In this document: positions 44,251-56,495 of the stretch, one piece after another | Layout of the letters: each line of letters opens with the position of its first letter | Position numbering within the stretch: the stretch's first letter is position 1 | From: Byssochlamys sp. IMV 00236 | Taxonomy: Eukaryota; Ascomycota; Eurotiomycetes; Eurotiales; Thermoascaceae | Assembly: GCA_001931875.2 (NCBI GenBank) | Contig: MSJH02000840.1 | Coordinates: 124,001 to 188,000, forward strand | Length of the DNA: 64,000 nucleotides | Direction of reading: 5' to 3' | The notes under the pieces: model-generated | The model's input: the letters and a program-made list of their open reading frames with translations, nothing else | Database searches by the model: none | Told to the model about the DNA's origin: nothing | Position numbers and translations under genes: made by a program

Positions 44251-46350
44251 ATGGGTAACTCTCAGGGAAAGCCGGTGGTTTTCACCGATGAAGGTTCGTG
44301 TTTGCGGTCCACTGGCTCTGTGGGATGCCTCATCGGGGGCATGCTTCCATTGGGGAATAATTGTTATGTTTGGGCAGGTGGACTGACATTGGTTTCCTTC
44401 CAGTGAACCTGAACCATTTTCGCCTCCTGCGAGTCGTTGGTAAGGGAGCATTTGGCAAGGTCCGTATCGTGGAACGGAAAGATACTGGCTTGACCTTTGC
44501 CTTGAAATATATTCGGAAAGAAGAGGGTATGTTGGAACAAAAAGAGCTCATGGATGGGAAGAACTACCGGCTGACTGTCCTAACTCGACAGTGGTTCGAT
44601 CAGAGAGCGTACGGAATATTATCCGGGAAAGGAGGATGCTGGAGCATCTGAACCACCCATTCCTATGCAACTTGAGATACAGTTTCCAGGACATTGAATA
44701 TATGTACGTCCCGCTACACCTTAGCAGTCCCTCTCAGCTGCCTCCCAGAACTAACTGTCGCGAAGTTACATTGTGGTGGATCTCATGAATGGTGGTGATC
44801 TCCGGTTCCATATCTCCAGGAAGTCCTTTACGGAGGAAGCAGTGCGATTTTGGATGGCAGAGCTAGGATGCGCATTGAGATACATCCACGGACAGGGCAT
44901 TGTGCACAGAGATGTGAAGCCCGATAACGTGCTGCTCGACTCCGAAGGCCATGTGCATTTGGCTGATTTTGTAAGTCCTTACGAGTCCACGAAACACACA
45001 CGATCATCTCTAACAAGTTCCATCTGATCTAGAACGTGGCTTCTGATTTCAAGCCCTCAAAACCCCTCACGAGCAAGTCCGGAACTCTAGCATACCTGGC
45101 TCCAGAAGTCTATGAAGGCAACGGATACCTCTGCGAGGTAGATTGGTGGTCGCTGGGTGTTACGTTCTATGAGTGCATATACAACAAGGTCCGTGTCCAA
45201 ACTGCTTCTGTTCCGGCGACTATACAGCTAACACGCAGCACAGAGACCTTTCGACGGCCGTTCGCAGGAGAGCTTAAGCGAAAACGTTATCCGGGCCCAG
45301 CCGAAATACTATGTCACCAACCCAGCCGTTTCTGTTCCGTGTCTGCGAGCTATGGCTGCATTAATGGAAAAGGATCGGTCAAAGAGAATTGGTGCTGCCG
45401 GATTTGAAACCTTCACGTCTCATCCCTTCTTTGCTGAGCTCGACTTTGAAGAGCTGGAAAGGAAACAGATACCTCCTATCTTCACACCGTCGAGTGAGAA
45501 GACGAACTTTGATGCAACGTATGATCTGGAGGAACTGTTGTTGGAAGAAGCTCCTTTGGAAGCTAGGGCACGGCGGCAGAAGCCTCGAGCGGAATTGAGG
45601 GAGGATGCCACCGCGAAGGAAATCCGCGAAGATGAACTTCATCGCATGATCGAAACGATGTTCGAACCTTTTGACTACACAACTGTCCATTACCAAGGGT
45701 ACGTTTTCCATATAATTGCGGGAAATGTATCTTCTCTGACTCATTGATCCTAGAAACGCCGCAGCTGCACTCGCCGCGACGATGTAAGTACCTGCTAGAA
45801 GTTTCGTTCGAGAGAAGAGACCTGACTTTTCTACAGGAATCCCGAAGAGGCCGCGACCCAGGGTGGCTCTACCCATTCAAGACAGCTTTCTGACCGAGAT
45901 TCTGGAAGAGGCTCCCCTGGTCCTCGGACAGAGGGATCCATGAGTCGATCAAATCCAGCCGACAACATTTCGCCGCTTGGAGAAGCACTCAGCCAGAGTA
46001 GGACGACGCCCGAACCGTCTCCATCCTCTCCTCCGGACCGACAACCCCCTCCACCACCCCCTGTCACATCATTCTCTCGACCTCTGCCTCGCCAGAAGGG
46101 ATCAACGCGTAAACCGAGCAAGGGTGGTGGCGTCCAAATGGTCCTGGATGAAACCGCTCCCTGGAGTGAACTAGCTGACCAGAGTTCCACTTTGCCTGCT
46201 GAGGGATATGAGAGTCTTGGTGGGAAGGGCAAGGCTGGCAGCGGTGGCATGCTCTCGTTCCTGAGCCGCAAGAAAGGCCGAGACCGCAGTCCCAAACCGC
46301 AGGAACCTGGTGTGCTCGGCAAGGAGGGAGCACGACAGATCATCAGCTGA
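44251..46350 (+). CDS. AGC-family Ser/Thr kinase of the YANK/STK32 type with DFN motif
   Basis: Protein kinase, probably membrane-associated. Exons are 44251-44293, 44404-44526, 44592-44703, 44766-44970, 45033-45188, 45244-45698, 45754-45783 and 45837-46350, giving 545 residues. The N-terminus MGNSQGK offers a Gly2 myristoylation site. Kinase motifs are GKGAFGKV (P-loop), FALKY (Lys), HRDVKPDN (catalytic), ADFN instead of [11 protein letters not shown] (APE) and [12 protein letters not shown]. The DFN motif and the C-terminal extension [17 protein letters not shown], comparable to the FELEEMILE segment of STK32, place it in the YANK family rather than YPK/PKA. Exon 7 is only 30 nt. The last 170 residues are a Ser/Pro/Gly-rich disordered tail with a poly-Pro stretch. 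No biological role is known to me for the fungal member. Confidence 0.9.
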
Positions 46351-48258
46351 ACAGGTGTCAGTGGAACCGCACGGAATTGGCTATGCTGGTATCCCGTATT
46401 TTCTGGCGTCATTTTGTGCTGGGTTGGAGACGCCAATCTGCATGATCCCTTTGCATGACGAGTCGGCAACGTGGCTCCCCAGAAACTTTATACGCGATGG
46501 CTGAAGACTTTCCCACTGAGGGCACCGGAGTTTGCAATCAGTGGTCACCTGCGTATCGCCTGAGATGGAAACCACCATACTAGAGCAGTATACCGTGAGC
46601 AAAAGCCTGTTCTTCTGACAGGGTGGAACTCATTGACAGATCATCCACCCGAAAAGAAGAACAGAATTGTTTGGCCTTCCATGAAGACCTTTTTATCAGG
46701 CATCCTCACCCGGCCTGATTTGTATCCGACGTGACTCTCGACAATGTCGATTGATACCGTGTTTATTTTCTTCGCGTCTCGTTCCCAGTACCCCTGACGT
46801 TTGCATCTCCCAGTGAGCATGGCGGCTATGATTTGTGGACTCCCTGTCGTTGCTCTACAGACTTTAATTTGACGCTGTATTTGCAGCCCACCCCTTTCTG
46901 CGTGTTCTTCAAACTATTTCTCTTTTTGTTTCGGAGTTGTGCAGACGGTGAGTGAGCCGGCTGACCGGCCTAGCTACGAATCCATACAAGTTGGGAGTTG
47001 GCGTGATACTCGGATATCCACGCTGATGTACTCTATGCAATTTCTCGTTTTCTCATTTTCTTCGGGCGTTTGGAAACTTGCATGACCAGCGACGGGGATC
47101 GGTCTGTCTCGTACATACATGATTTTGAATTTGTGGGCAATGTTCCTGATTTTGCACATCCGAGCACGATACCAGCCCTTTTTCTTCTTGTCTTGATACA
47201 ATACACGCGCCCCGTCTGTAATTATCTGAACGAATTTCTGACATAGATTTATTTCTGTTAATGGTCACATTCCAGAACTGACAGCGGTCAAAGATCGCCA
47301 TGCGCCGTTTTCTGCCCAAGCACGTAGAGTAGTTAGTTACTAGTAGCATTCCTGGATCCTTTCCAGAGCTCGACGATCATTCCTTCCCCAGATCTATCTA
47401 TATCCGGAGAATATAGAAGTAGGAAAATCAACCAGCTACTCTGTGCTTGGTCCATGACGCGAAAACACTAGGTATAGGAACAATATCTACTCTAACAAAA
47501 GTGAATACTATAGATAGAAACCCGCACGAGAGCCCTACGACCCTCGTTGCTTCGGGCAACCATCGACTGTTAAATCCATCTCCCCGCTTTCGCAGCTCAA
47601 GCGGCTTGGCAGAACCATCTGACCTCGTGAAGCTCGAAGAAGCACTTGGAAGTCTTGGTGATCGGTTTCTGATCAGAAAAAGGGAGAAATCGACGTATAG
47701 TCCTCTCGAGGAGCACTTCTGGCTTTCCTATCATCGATTGAACGGGGGAGCTGTGGCGTGCGTGCGCGTGTTGACATCGAATCCTCGTTCTTTGTTTACA
47801 TCCGATCCTGTTTCGGATTGATACGAAAACCAGCAAGCCAAGAGGATAATTATTAACTAAGTAATACCTGTCCAACTTAGCCTCTTGTTTGCTTGGCTTT
47901 TTCTTTTTTTGCAGGGGATTTATTTCTCTTTTCTCGAGGAGTGACTTCTTTTCTTGCCTTTACCTATTATTATTATCTTTCTTTATAAGTAATGATAGTA
48001 ATGATCATGATCATGACGATGGTGGATGTTTGACGACGACGAGGATGATGATCGCGATGCATTCTTGATTTCGGATTTACGCTCCTTGTTCGATTCAATT
48101 CGAAGAAGCATCAGGGTGTTCAGTTCTAATCTCGACATTGACGGTATTCTTTCTCCCTTTTAACGACTACACTTCTTGCTGCGGGGACGATCTACAACAT
48201 TGCGAAAGCGTTTCTTTCTGTTCTAGTTTGAACAGCGAACTGTCGACATAAATACCCC
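46351..48258. other. Intergenic, gene-poor
   Basis: About 1.9 kb between the kinase and exgD. A 124-codon plus frame at 47447-47821 has no family features. The last 350 bp is T- and CT-rich and likely the exgD promoter/leader. Confidence 0.45.
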
Positions 48259-50948
48259 ATGCCGAGCCAGGCACGCAGTCGTGATCGCTATCGCAGCGAT
48301 CGCGATCGCGATCGTTCGTATAGCAGATACCGCAACGATGACGACGATGAATTCGTCTACGACGAGAGCCCTGATGAAAGGAGGAGGCATCGCGCCCCTC
48401 GCCATGTGCGCGGCGAGTCGCGAGACTACGACTCCCAGGATCAAGATGTCGATGATGATAGGGGATGTGAGGAGGATCCGATGATGGTTGATTCGCGAAG
48501 GAGACTTGCAGAACCGGCGCCTATTCGGTTCAGTCCTCCTCATGAGAGGGCTGGAGAGAGTAGCAGGAGGAGAGAGAGGTCAAAGGCGAAGGAGTCACCG
48601 GCTACGTCGCCTATTAAGAAGAGAGATCGCGAACGGGATCGCGAGGGCCATCGAAGACGGGAGAGGGCACTGGATTATGATGGGAGTCCGATCAGAGGGG
48701 CCAGAGTCAGAGAGAGAAGACATCGTGATTTGGATATGGAGGATAATTTTGATAGAGATAGGGAACTGGAGAGGGAGCTGCGCAGGCAGAGACGGAGAGA
48801 AAGAGACCGTGAGAGAGAGCGAGAGCGATATGAGCGCGAGGTGGTTGCTACGAAGCATACCAGCGCTGACTCGGCAAATAGCTCGTCTCAGCTCCTGAGC
48901 AGTGACGCATTGTCCAAAATTGATACGCAGTACGAGAGGAACGAGATACTGGAGAGGGAGTTAATGCGAAAGGAAGAGAAGAAGCAGCGGCGAAGAGAGA
49001 GAGATCGCGGCTTTATATCTGCGGAGGATACACCGCCACGGAGGAGCAGAAAGTCAAGAATCGTTTCAGGAGCCATAATGGAGGAGGGCAGGAGTCCCCA
49101 TTCCAAGCTGAAAGGACGAGGTGGTGGTGGCCCGGAATTCGAGGAGCGATGGCGAAAAGAGGGTGGAGACGAATATATGGAACAGCAGAAGGCCAAAAAG
49201 AAAAAGAAGTGGATATGGATTGCCATTGGAGTTGTCATCATCTTGCTCATTATCATCATCCCAACGGCCGTTGTTGTCTCGAAGAAAAAGAGCAATGATT
49301 CAAGTGACTCCAGCTCTTCCAGCGGGGATTCTAATTCGAACCTCAAAGGCATTAGTCCGGATAGTATTCCGGTAAGTTCATTCTTTGCTTGTTCTTCGGG
49401 AATATAATCATAGGTAATTCAGTGTGGTCTTTGCTAATCTATACTAGGCGTCTGCGAAGGGGACTGTTTTGGACCCTTTCACTTGGTACACTACGACAGA
49501 CTTCAATGTCACTTACACAAATGAGACCGTTGGTGGACTCCCGATCATGGGTCTGAATTCTACATGGGACGATTCTGCTCGTCCAAATCCTAATGTTCCC
49601 CCTCTGAACCAGAACTTCACGTATGGGAAGACGCCTATTCGTGGAGTCAACCTGGGCGGCTGGCTATCCATCGAGCCTTTCATCACGCCTTCTCTGTTCG
49701 ACTCCTACTCGTCTCAGGCCGGTGTTATAGACGAGTATACACTATCACAGAAACTGGGACAGTCGGCTGCATCGACGATCGAGAAACATTATGCTACGTT
49801 CATCACCGAGCAAGACTTCCAACAAATCGCACAGGCCGGTCTCGACCATGTCAGGATCCAGTACTCATACTGGGCCGTCACCACCTACGACGGTGATCCG
49901 TATGTTCCCAAGATTGCCTGGCGATACCTTCTCCGGGCTATCGAGTACTGCAGGAAGTACGGACTGCGAGTCAACCTGGATCTCCACGGTATTCCTGGAA
50001 GTCAGAACGGATGGAACCATAGCGGTCGTCAAGGCACTGTTGGGTGGTTGAACGGAACCGACGGTGACTTGAACCGGCAACGTTCCATTGATATCCACAA
50101 CCAGCTCTCACAATTCTTCGCTCAGCCCCGGTACAAGAACGTCGTCACGATCTATGGTCTTGTTAACGAACCAAAGATGCTTAGTCTGCCAATTGAGTCG
50201 GTTCTCAACTGGACGACGCAGGTGACTGAGCTGGTCCAGAAGAACGGGATCACCGCCTGGATTGCCTTTGGAGATGGATTCTTGAACCTAGCTAAATGGC
50301 ATTCGATGCTGAAGGATGGCCCTTCGAACATGTTGTTGGATACGCACCAGTACACGATCTTCAACACAGGCGAGATTGGCATGAACCACACGGCCAAGAT
50401 CAATTTGATCTGTACGGATTGGGTCGGTATGATTGGGCAGGTAGACAGCACGAGCGCGGGGTAAGTCATTATTTCTCGAATACAACTATGAAACAAGAAC
50501 TGGCAACTGACATCTCCTCTCTCTCTCCAGCTGGGGTCCGACCATTTGCGGCGAATGGTCCCAATCCGACACCGACTGCGCGCAATTCCTCAACAACGTG
50601 GGCTGGGGAACGCGCTGGACCGGCACCTACGACACAGGCGATTCCGACACGTCCGTCACGACCCCTCTATGTCCTACATCACCAAACTGCGAGTGCAGCG
50701 CCGCCAACGCTGACCCAACCACCTACTCTGACGATTACAAGAAATGGCTCCTGACCTACGCGGAGGCACAAATGTTCGCATACGAAAAGGCCCACGGCTG
50801 GTTCTACTGGACGTGGAAGACAGAGTCTGCCGCGCAGTGGAGTTATCAAACAGCATGGCAGAATGGTTTCATGCCTAAACTGGCGTATCAGCCGGATTTT
50901 ACCTGTGGGGAGATTCCGTCTTTTGGTAGTTTACCGGAGAATTATTGA
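48259..50948 (+). CDS. exgD: Glucan 1,3-beta-glucosidase D, membrane-anchored GH5 exo-beta-1,3-glucanase
   Basis: Cell-wall glucan hydrolase releasing glucose from beta-1,3-glucan ends. Exons are 48259-49371, 49448-50460 and 50531-50948, giving 847 residues. Residues 1-315 are an unusual, very charged cytosolic domain dominated by Arg-Asp/Arg-Glu repeats. A single transmembrane segment (IWIAIGVVIILLIIIIPTAV) lies at about 318-340, preceded by KKKKK, which predicts a type II orientation with the catalytic domain outside. The GH5 domain has GVNLGGWLSIEPFITPSLF, HVRIQYSYWAV and NLDLHGIPGSQNG, the acid/base Glu in LVNEPK (about residue 612) and the nucleophile Glu in CGEWSQ (about 717). Several N-glycosylation sites (NFTY, NGTD, NWTT) are present. 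The layout matches fungal ExgD proteins. Confidence 0.95.
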
Positions 50949-51802
50949 TTTGGATATATCCATTTTGTGCTTCTTCTCCTTGTTTTCTTGGCGATTTCTT
51001 TTTTTTGGGGGGGGGGGGGGACATACATAGATGACTACCTAAGATATGAGTGCAATTTTGGGGTTTTGTTGTTTGTTTGTATTATATTTGTGAGCGGATT
51101 GGTAATTCTGGTCCTATTTGAACTGCACATCGAGACGTCGAGAGTATGTATGCATGTTAGGTAGATGAGTACATATCATAATGAATCATAAATAATGTCA
51201 GCTATCGGGTATTAAGAATAATGACTCGACTTTCAGTTCCGAGGGGCTTATTTTGTGATTTCTCGTTTCATTTCTTGTAGGGATAGAAGAGAAATTGCCG
51301 CTTAATGGATTGCAATAGTAGTTATAATTCTTCCATAGCATGATCTGCTAGGCATCCCCATCGTTTCACGACTCGAAGGATCAATATCAAAAAAAGACAT
51401 ACATCATGACTAAAGAAGGTAAAGAGATAGTTAACCAGCTAGCTAGCTCGCTAGAGAGGGAGGGACTTGGTCAGATTCTCATCATCTCGTAGGTCATATG
51501 AGAATTGGAGGGAGAAAAAGATCATAAACGGCCAGGAACCCATCCCTGCTGAATTCGTTGCTTTATGATATGATATGATAATGGTGCGTAGTTATCTTGA
51601 CTTAAAGGGGAAAGAAAAGTGGTCGAAGTATTCGATGGTTGGAACACCCAGAGAAAGAGAAACGTATGCGTTTAATGATAGCGTAGGATGTAAAGAATTC
51701 TACCTGGTGTATGGTACACCTAGGATAAGGGGTTAAATTTGAGTCAGACTGAGAAGGGAGTATGATGGACTTACCTTCAGGTATGAAAGGGGGTGCTTTT
51801 TT
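50949..51802. other. Intergenic
   Basis: About 850 bp of 3' flank shared by convergent exgD and the small spliced gene. A G homopolymer of 14 lies at 51007-51020. No gene is recognised. Confidence 0.5.
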
Positions 51803-52176
51803 TCATATACGTTTTAACCACCGTAAGGCGACATAGACGGCTGACATGGTGGCGTAGGTTGCTCCTCCCGCTGTCACCCAGACGGGGCGATGGATTGCCA
51901 GCGAGGTTCGAAGTATTTGGCCTTCTTTCTTGGCTTTATCTGTTGTTCACGATGAGGTTTGTGTGATTAGTATGACTTGTCGCTCAAGTGAAGAGGGTCA
52001 GATAGAATGAGATGGATGGAGACGATGATGGAGGAGGAAAAGGAGGGGGCGGCAATGAAGATGCCATCGTACTACATACCTGTGCCGAAGAGCCTGCTTC
52101 TCAGCGTGCCGGAACCCTGCCTCGAACGGGCGGGGATAGTGAGGAGCTTCTCGAAGAGTTGAGGTGCAGCGGACAT
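51803..52176 (-). CDS. Small spliced protein, possibly mitochondrial membrane
   Basis: Two exons, 52080-52176 and 51803-51939 on the minus strand, with a GTATGT donor and an ACAACAG acceptor, give 77 residues (78 codons with stop). The N-terminus MSAAPQLFEKLLTIPARSRQ is basic and amphipathic without acids past the Glu, like a mitochondrial presequence. The C-terminal half (HRPVWVTAGGATYATMSAVY, then VALRWLKRI) is a likely single membrane helix followed by basic residues. The splice sites, matching phase and stop support a real gene. The pattern resembles small inner-membrane subunits, but I cannot name the family. Confidence 0.7.
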
Positions 52177-53728
52177 GATTGATGAAGATATTCAGTTATC
52201 TGTAATGAATCTGTTCAGATGCCCCCTCTGGGCTGTGTTTGGTGTGTGTGTCTCTTGATGGCAGATATGTAGACTGGGCATGACAGTCCTAGTGCTAAGA
52301 GTGATTAGGGGGGAGGCAGCCAGAAACCCTTATATCGCTCCCACCTGCACAGCAGGGAGGACAGCAGCATTAACCCCGGATCACCGTCTCGTGGATATCA
52401 TTCATTGGCATGCGGGGTAAATCACAAGAACGAAACCGTGGATGGCATCCTGACGGGAAGGGATGTGGTGAATCCCTGCTACAGTGGCAGTCGGAGGAAG
52501 CAGACGAGTCACGACCATTTCCTTCAAGTTCGATTTACCCAGTCACAGGAATGATGTCTGGGAGCTCTACCTCCAGCATCTGACACGGAGGCATATTTGT
52601 ATGGAATTTCTGGTTAACTGCATGGATTATTCGTTCCACGACAGGACGATGGCTGAGCGAAGTGCCAATCATCGATGCACCTTTAGAAGCCAGGATGCTG
52701 GACCTGGAAAGGTGACGGCGGGTAAAGGGCGATTTGACGCAACTAGAGGCTTACCCCAGATAGATCCCATGGTTCTTTTGGATATGTATCGCGTGCAGAG
52801 TGCGAAAGTCTCCCAATGGGGAGCAGACGAGTTTCTAAGCTGTCCGGGGTGAACCAGGATGCCATTGGACTAAATACCAGCCAGCCAGCCTGTCCTCTGT
52901 TGCGATCGAATAGGAATTGGATTCTAGAGAAATGTGTGCCGCCTCTCGCGTTGTGTACCGATCGACCCCATGGGGTTACAAGGGATATGCCCTCTCGTGT
53001 TGCCTCGCGTGTATATTGGTCCATGACGTCTGACGGGAGAAGAAGAGAAGTTCCAGGAAGGGCTGAACAGCAGCATTTATCCGAGGGACTCCTGGCTCAA
53101 GTATATGTAAGTGCCCAGGTGGCTCCATACTCTGTTTTTCATGAGTAAGTCCTCGATATCAATCTATGAGTAGACTAGGATCGAGGTCGGATTTGTGTGG
53201 AGAGACATGAATTGCTTCGTTTGACAGCGCAGAGCGAAGGGGAATTCCATGGGGACTGTCTCTGGAATTGGCGTCAATATAGTTGTAATTCCCACTGAGA
53301 ATTGAGCATGATTTCTGTGTAGGGAGGATGATATCGACTGTAATTTTTATGATGGTCGACACTGGCGATGTTGATGTTTGGTGGGGCTGGTACTTTAAGT
53401 ACTTGGCCTAAAAGTAAAGTTAACTAGGTAATTACCATCTCCACTCTCTTCTTCTGCTAGTTAGATACTGAGAAGAAGCAATAATCAGAACCATCTGGTC
53501 TCTCAGGTTTGCATTTGAAAGAGCAGCTAGACGACCACTGCTTGCATTCCGCTCAGGCACCAGGGTCATAAGCAGCACTGTATTGATCCGTCCTCTGGAT
53601 ATATCCATTGCTTCAGGATCGAAACACGCGACAGCTATCGCCAGCTCATGCGCCACTTAGTTAACTAACTCCATACTCTGACAAACCACCGGCCTGAGAG
53701 TACCATAGCCATTCTACTCCGTAAACAC
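52177..53728. other. Intergenic, gene-poor
   Basis: About 1.55 kb. Overlapping frames of 90-122 codons on both strands at 52.5-53.15 kb have no recognisable features. A TACTCCGTA copy is at 53715-53723, at the 3' end of the Cys-rich gene. Confidence 0.45.
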
Positions 53729-54043
53729 CTACATAACACCACAACACCCCGCCACTGTAACCTCCACACCAGGCGCAGTTCGATCCGCGCTCTTCCCAAT
53801 CTTCACGCCTGCACGTTCGCTTTTCACCATCTGTATCATGTTGCTGTCACACTCCCCCTTCAAGTCGCACAGAGGACAGCTCTTGGGCTTAGCTTTCCTA
53901 GTACCCGTCCAGCTCGATGTGATTGCTCCATTTCCTTTGAGGACTGGACAGGAGTCGAAGCCGCGGGATTCTTCGCAGGGCTTGGAAATCGTGAGCCAGC
54001 GATGCGGACATGTAGGAGATTTGAGAGCTGTAACTTGGCACAT
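53729..54043 (-). CDS. Small Cys-rich conserved fungal protein
   Basis: Single-exon frame of 104 residues starting MCQVTALKSPTCPHRWLTIS. Nine cysteines are spread along it (SKPCEESRGFDSCPV, SCPLCDLKGECD) and it ends GCCGVM. The layout (CxV, CPHRW, CPLC, terminal CCGVM) matches a family of short fungal proteins of unknown function that I recall from Eurotiales genomes. The CPLC...C arrangement suggests metal binding. There is no signal peptide, so it is probably intracellular. The chance of a random 104-codon frame with this pattern is low. Confidence 0.65.
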   Translation of the reverse strand: MCQVTALKSPTCPHRWLTISKPCEESRGFDSCPVLKGNGAITSSWTGTRKAKPKSCPLCDLKGECDSNMIQMVKSERAGVKIGKSADRTAPGVEVTVAGCCGVM

Positions 54044-54550
54044 CCTATGACTGTAGAATGTAGACAGAGGTATAAGCGAGTCTTCTTCTTTATCGTGTAT
54101 AGTTATTTCTATATATACACATTGTCAAGTTTATAATGAGAGAATGAGTCAGGTGCAAAATGCATGACAAGACAGTAGTCCGCGAGTCATCAGCCAGCGT
54201 ATCTAAGATTGATTGCCCTATTCACCTCAAATAAAAAGAGAATCAGAACCTAACCGCTAGAGTTATTTGACAAATCTCAACATCATTAGCCTGGAAACCA
54301 TAATTCGTATCTATTTTACTCCAGATCCAACGAAGGCGGGTACTTAGGTATTTAAGTAGGCAGCGGCGGCAGAATCCGAGGCATTGAAAGCTGACACCCG
54401 ATAAGAACAACCCCCGCCATTCCATTTTGTTAAGGATCTTTAGCCATCAAACCGTTTCTCTCAAGGACCATTATTACGCACAGTTCCATCCACCTTAGCG
54501 AATGATATGATACCTGAGCATCAAGGTTTTGTCTTTGGGAAGTAGACATC
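54044..54550. other. Intergenic
   Basis: About 500 bp of AT-rich sequence between divergent genes; the promoters of both are expected here. Nothing specific is recognised. Confidence 0.5.
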
Positions 54551-55763
54551 ATGGCGAGCCCGGTCCGCATTTACATGGGGAAAGCGACGCGGCTCGGCGC
54601 ATCAACATCAGTTCAAGAAGCAATTGCGAGGATAAAGTCTTTGATAGATGATGGCGAGCCCTTGTTCACAAAGAAAGAACTCTATGCGGTCTGGCAGCAG
54701 TTGAGACACGCCCAGGGTAAGGCGGATGGCCAGAAGATATTCGTGAAAGGATTAGACGGTGTCGCGGTCGAATTTGCTATAGAGACGGGTGATACGCATA
54801 GATCACCCCTGCCTGGGTATAAATTTATTGTGTAGGTGGACATGACATCTATCTATTTTCCTGCCTTTTCTTTGAATATCGTTTATAGTAAAATGGACCA
54901 AGTACTTAATCTTCAGTGAAGCCAGAAGCCATTTATTGAATACGTGCCCATGCAGGACCTTATATCCTCGCTCTGGAATCGTAACCCTGACGTGGCATAT
55001 TGCAACTTACGGGTTTATCATTATCGCGTCCTACGGAACATATCCACAAAACAGTTATGTGACACTCAAGCTGTGATGTCGAAGAATGAAACGGAGATAT
55101 TCTTTCAAACTCAATTACAGGTTTGGAAGGCTAGCGAACCATGCAAACGGCTGAGATCGGCTCTCTTGTCAAAAGGATGTATCACTAATATTCGCAAAGT
55201 TGTTGGGTTCGCACTTGGGTCGATTGCTTCTAATGATCGGCCTGATCTCTTTACTTCTCCCTCAACTGCATCGGCATTCCAGCACTCACTCATCTTGACA
55301 TTACGGGATGCATTGTGCGAGAGAGAAGGAGAGCGACGCGAAGATATTCTGTGCTATGTACAAGACCCTATGTACACCGATATCGACAAGTCGATTCTAG
55401 AGTCCTCTGGAATTGATATCCTCGACGACCCAGAGGCTTTCCTCCAGGTCGACGATGCAGCAATTGTGGTTTCATGTGCGTCAAATGTCCCTGTCAAGCA
55501 AATTGTTTCGGATCTGGCTCGACCTGCAGTTATGATATGGGATAGGATCAGAGACCGAGAAGAGGACCCTCTCGGGTGAGTTATTTATAGAAGAATTGAT
55601 TAATATGATGCTCATTATGCCTAGCACTGACCCGGACTCTTCGCGCTTGAGAAATCTCATCCGAAACCATTACGAGGAGATCGAGTTCCCCGGGGATGGG
55701 GACAACTTTAGAGACCTTGCTGTGTATATCTACCGCTCTGATGTATCCTCAACAGGCCGATAA
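54551..55763 (+). CDS. SRR1-like domain protein
   Basis: Fungal protein with an SRR1-like domain; the plant founder is a circadian/phytochrome regulator, and the fungal role is unknown. Exon 1 starts at the ATG at 54551 (MASPVRIYMGKATRLGASTS) and runs to about 54832 (GYKFIV). The next exon covers about 54922-55575, but the exact junction is uncertain: the best acceptor leaves QKPFIEYVPMQDL. The last exon starts after the acceptor at about 55622 (TDPDSSRLRNLIRNHYEEIE) and ends at a TAA at 55761-55763. The domain shows INIRKVVGFALGS-like strand-turn (TNIRKVVGFALGS), FQHSLILTLRDAL, ILCYVQDPMYTDIDKSILES and AIVVSCASNVPVKQIVSDL. A further ORF-like stretch just downstream could be an alternative 3' end. 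Confidence 0.7.
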
Positions 55764-56495
55764 TAATTTTCTATCATGTTTTTTCTTCCATGTATAGATA
55801 CACTATTGATTTGCGAGGGGATGTTACCTATCTCAGGGACCTAATATGCCCATTAACAATAAACAAGATCTGGTAAGTTCATCGTAGCATCTTCTTTTCT
55901 TTTGTATTCTTGAGGCGGGCCCCAAAAGCATATAGGCACATATAGGTTTATTGCATAAGAGGAAACTATTGGATCAGGTCGCTATTTAGGATCTCGTCGA
56001 TATAGAAACTCCGTTTTTGCTCTTTGTGCTGTTATTCATTGTCCCATATGGAAAAGAAACTGTAGAATCCTAGGAGTCAGAGGGAATATTGATATCCGTA
56101 CCTGTATTTGGGAGTAAGACATGCGGATACACTATCTATTCCGAGTAGAAATGGAGTGGAGAAGCTGAAAACAATAGATTCTGACTCAGGAGATTCACAA
56201 CTATGAAACGGGCGGAGACGGAGTCGTTAAGTAGAAAGAACTCATCTAATACAGAGATAACCAATAATATGTGCGTTGTAGAACGGATAGAACGAAGTTG
56301 CGACAGAATGGCTGTGTCGAGCCCAGAGCCAATCAAAGACCTTGTCACCTTGCCCGTCTGCGCGACCAACAAGCCAAATCCAGGCATCAGTCCTAGAAAA
56401 TCATCTCCTCCAACTTGCAAAATATCAAGAACAAAGATTAGAAACCATCCACTTGATGGATACTGCAAAGCCTCCTATACCTATGCTTCCACAAA
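55764..56495. other. Interval before the HET gene
   Basis: About 730 bp. A 98-codon plus frame at 56203-56499 touches the HET start and may belong to its 5' leader or an unspliced upstream exon; no family features are seen. Confidence 0.4.

Noticed and set aside
45831..46469. 212-codon minus-strand frame opposite the kinase tail
   Set aside because: Antisense of the supported last exon of the kinase; no domain.
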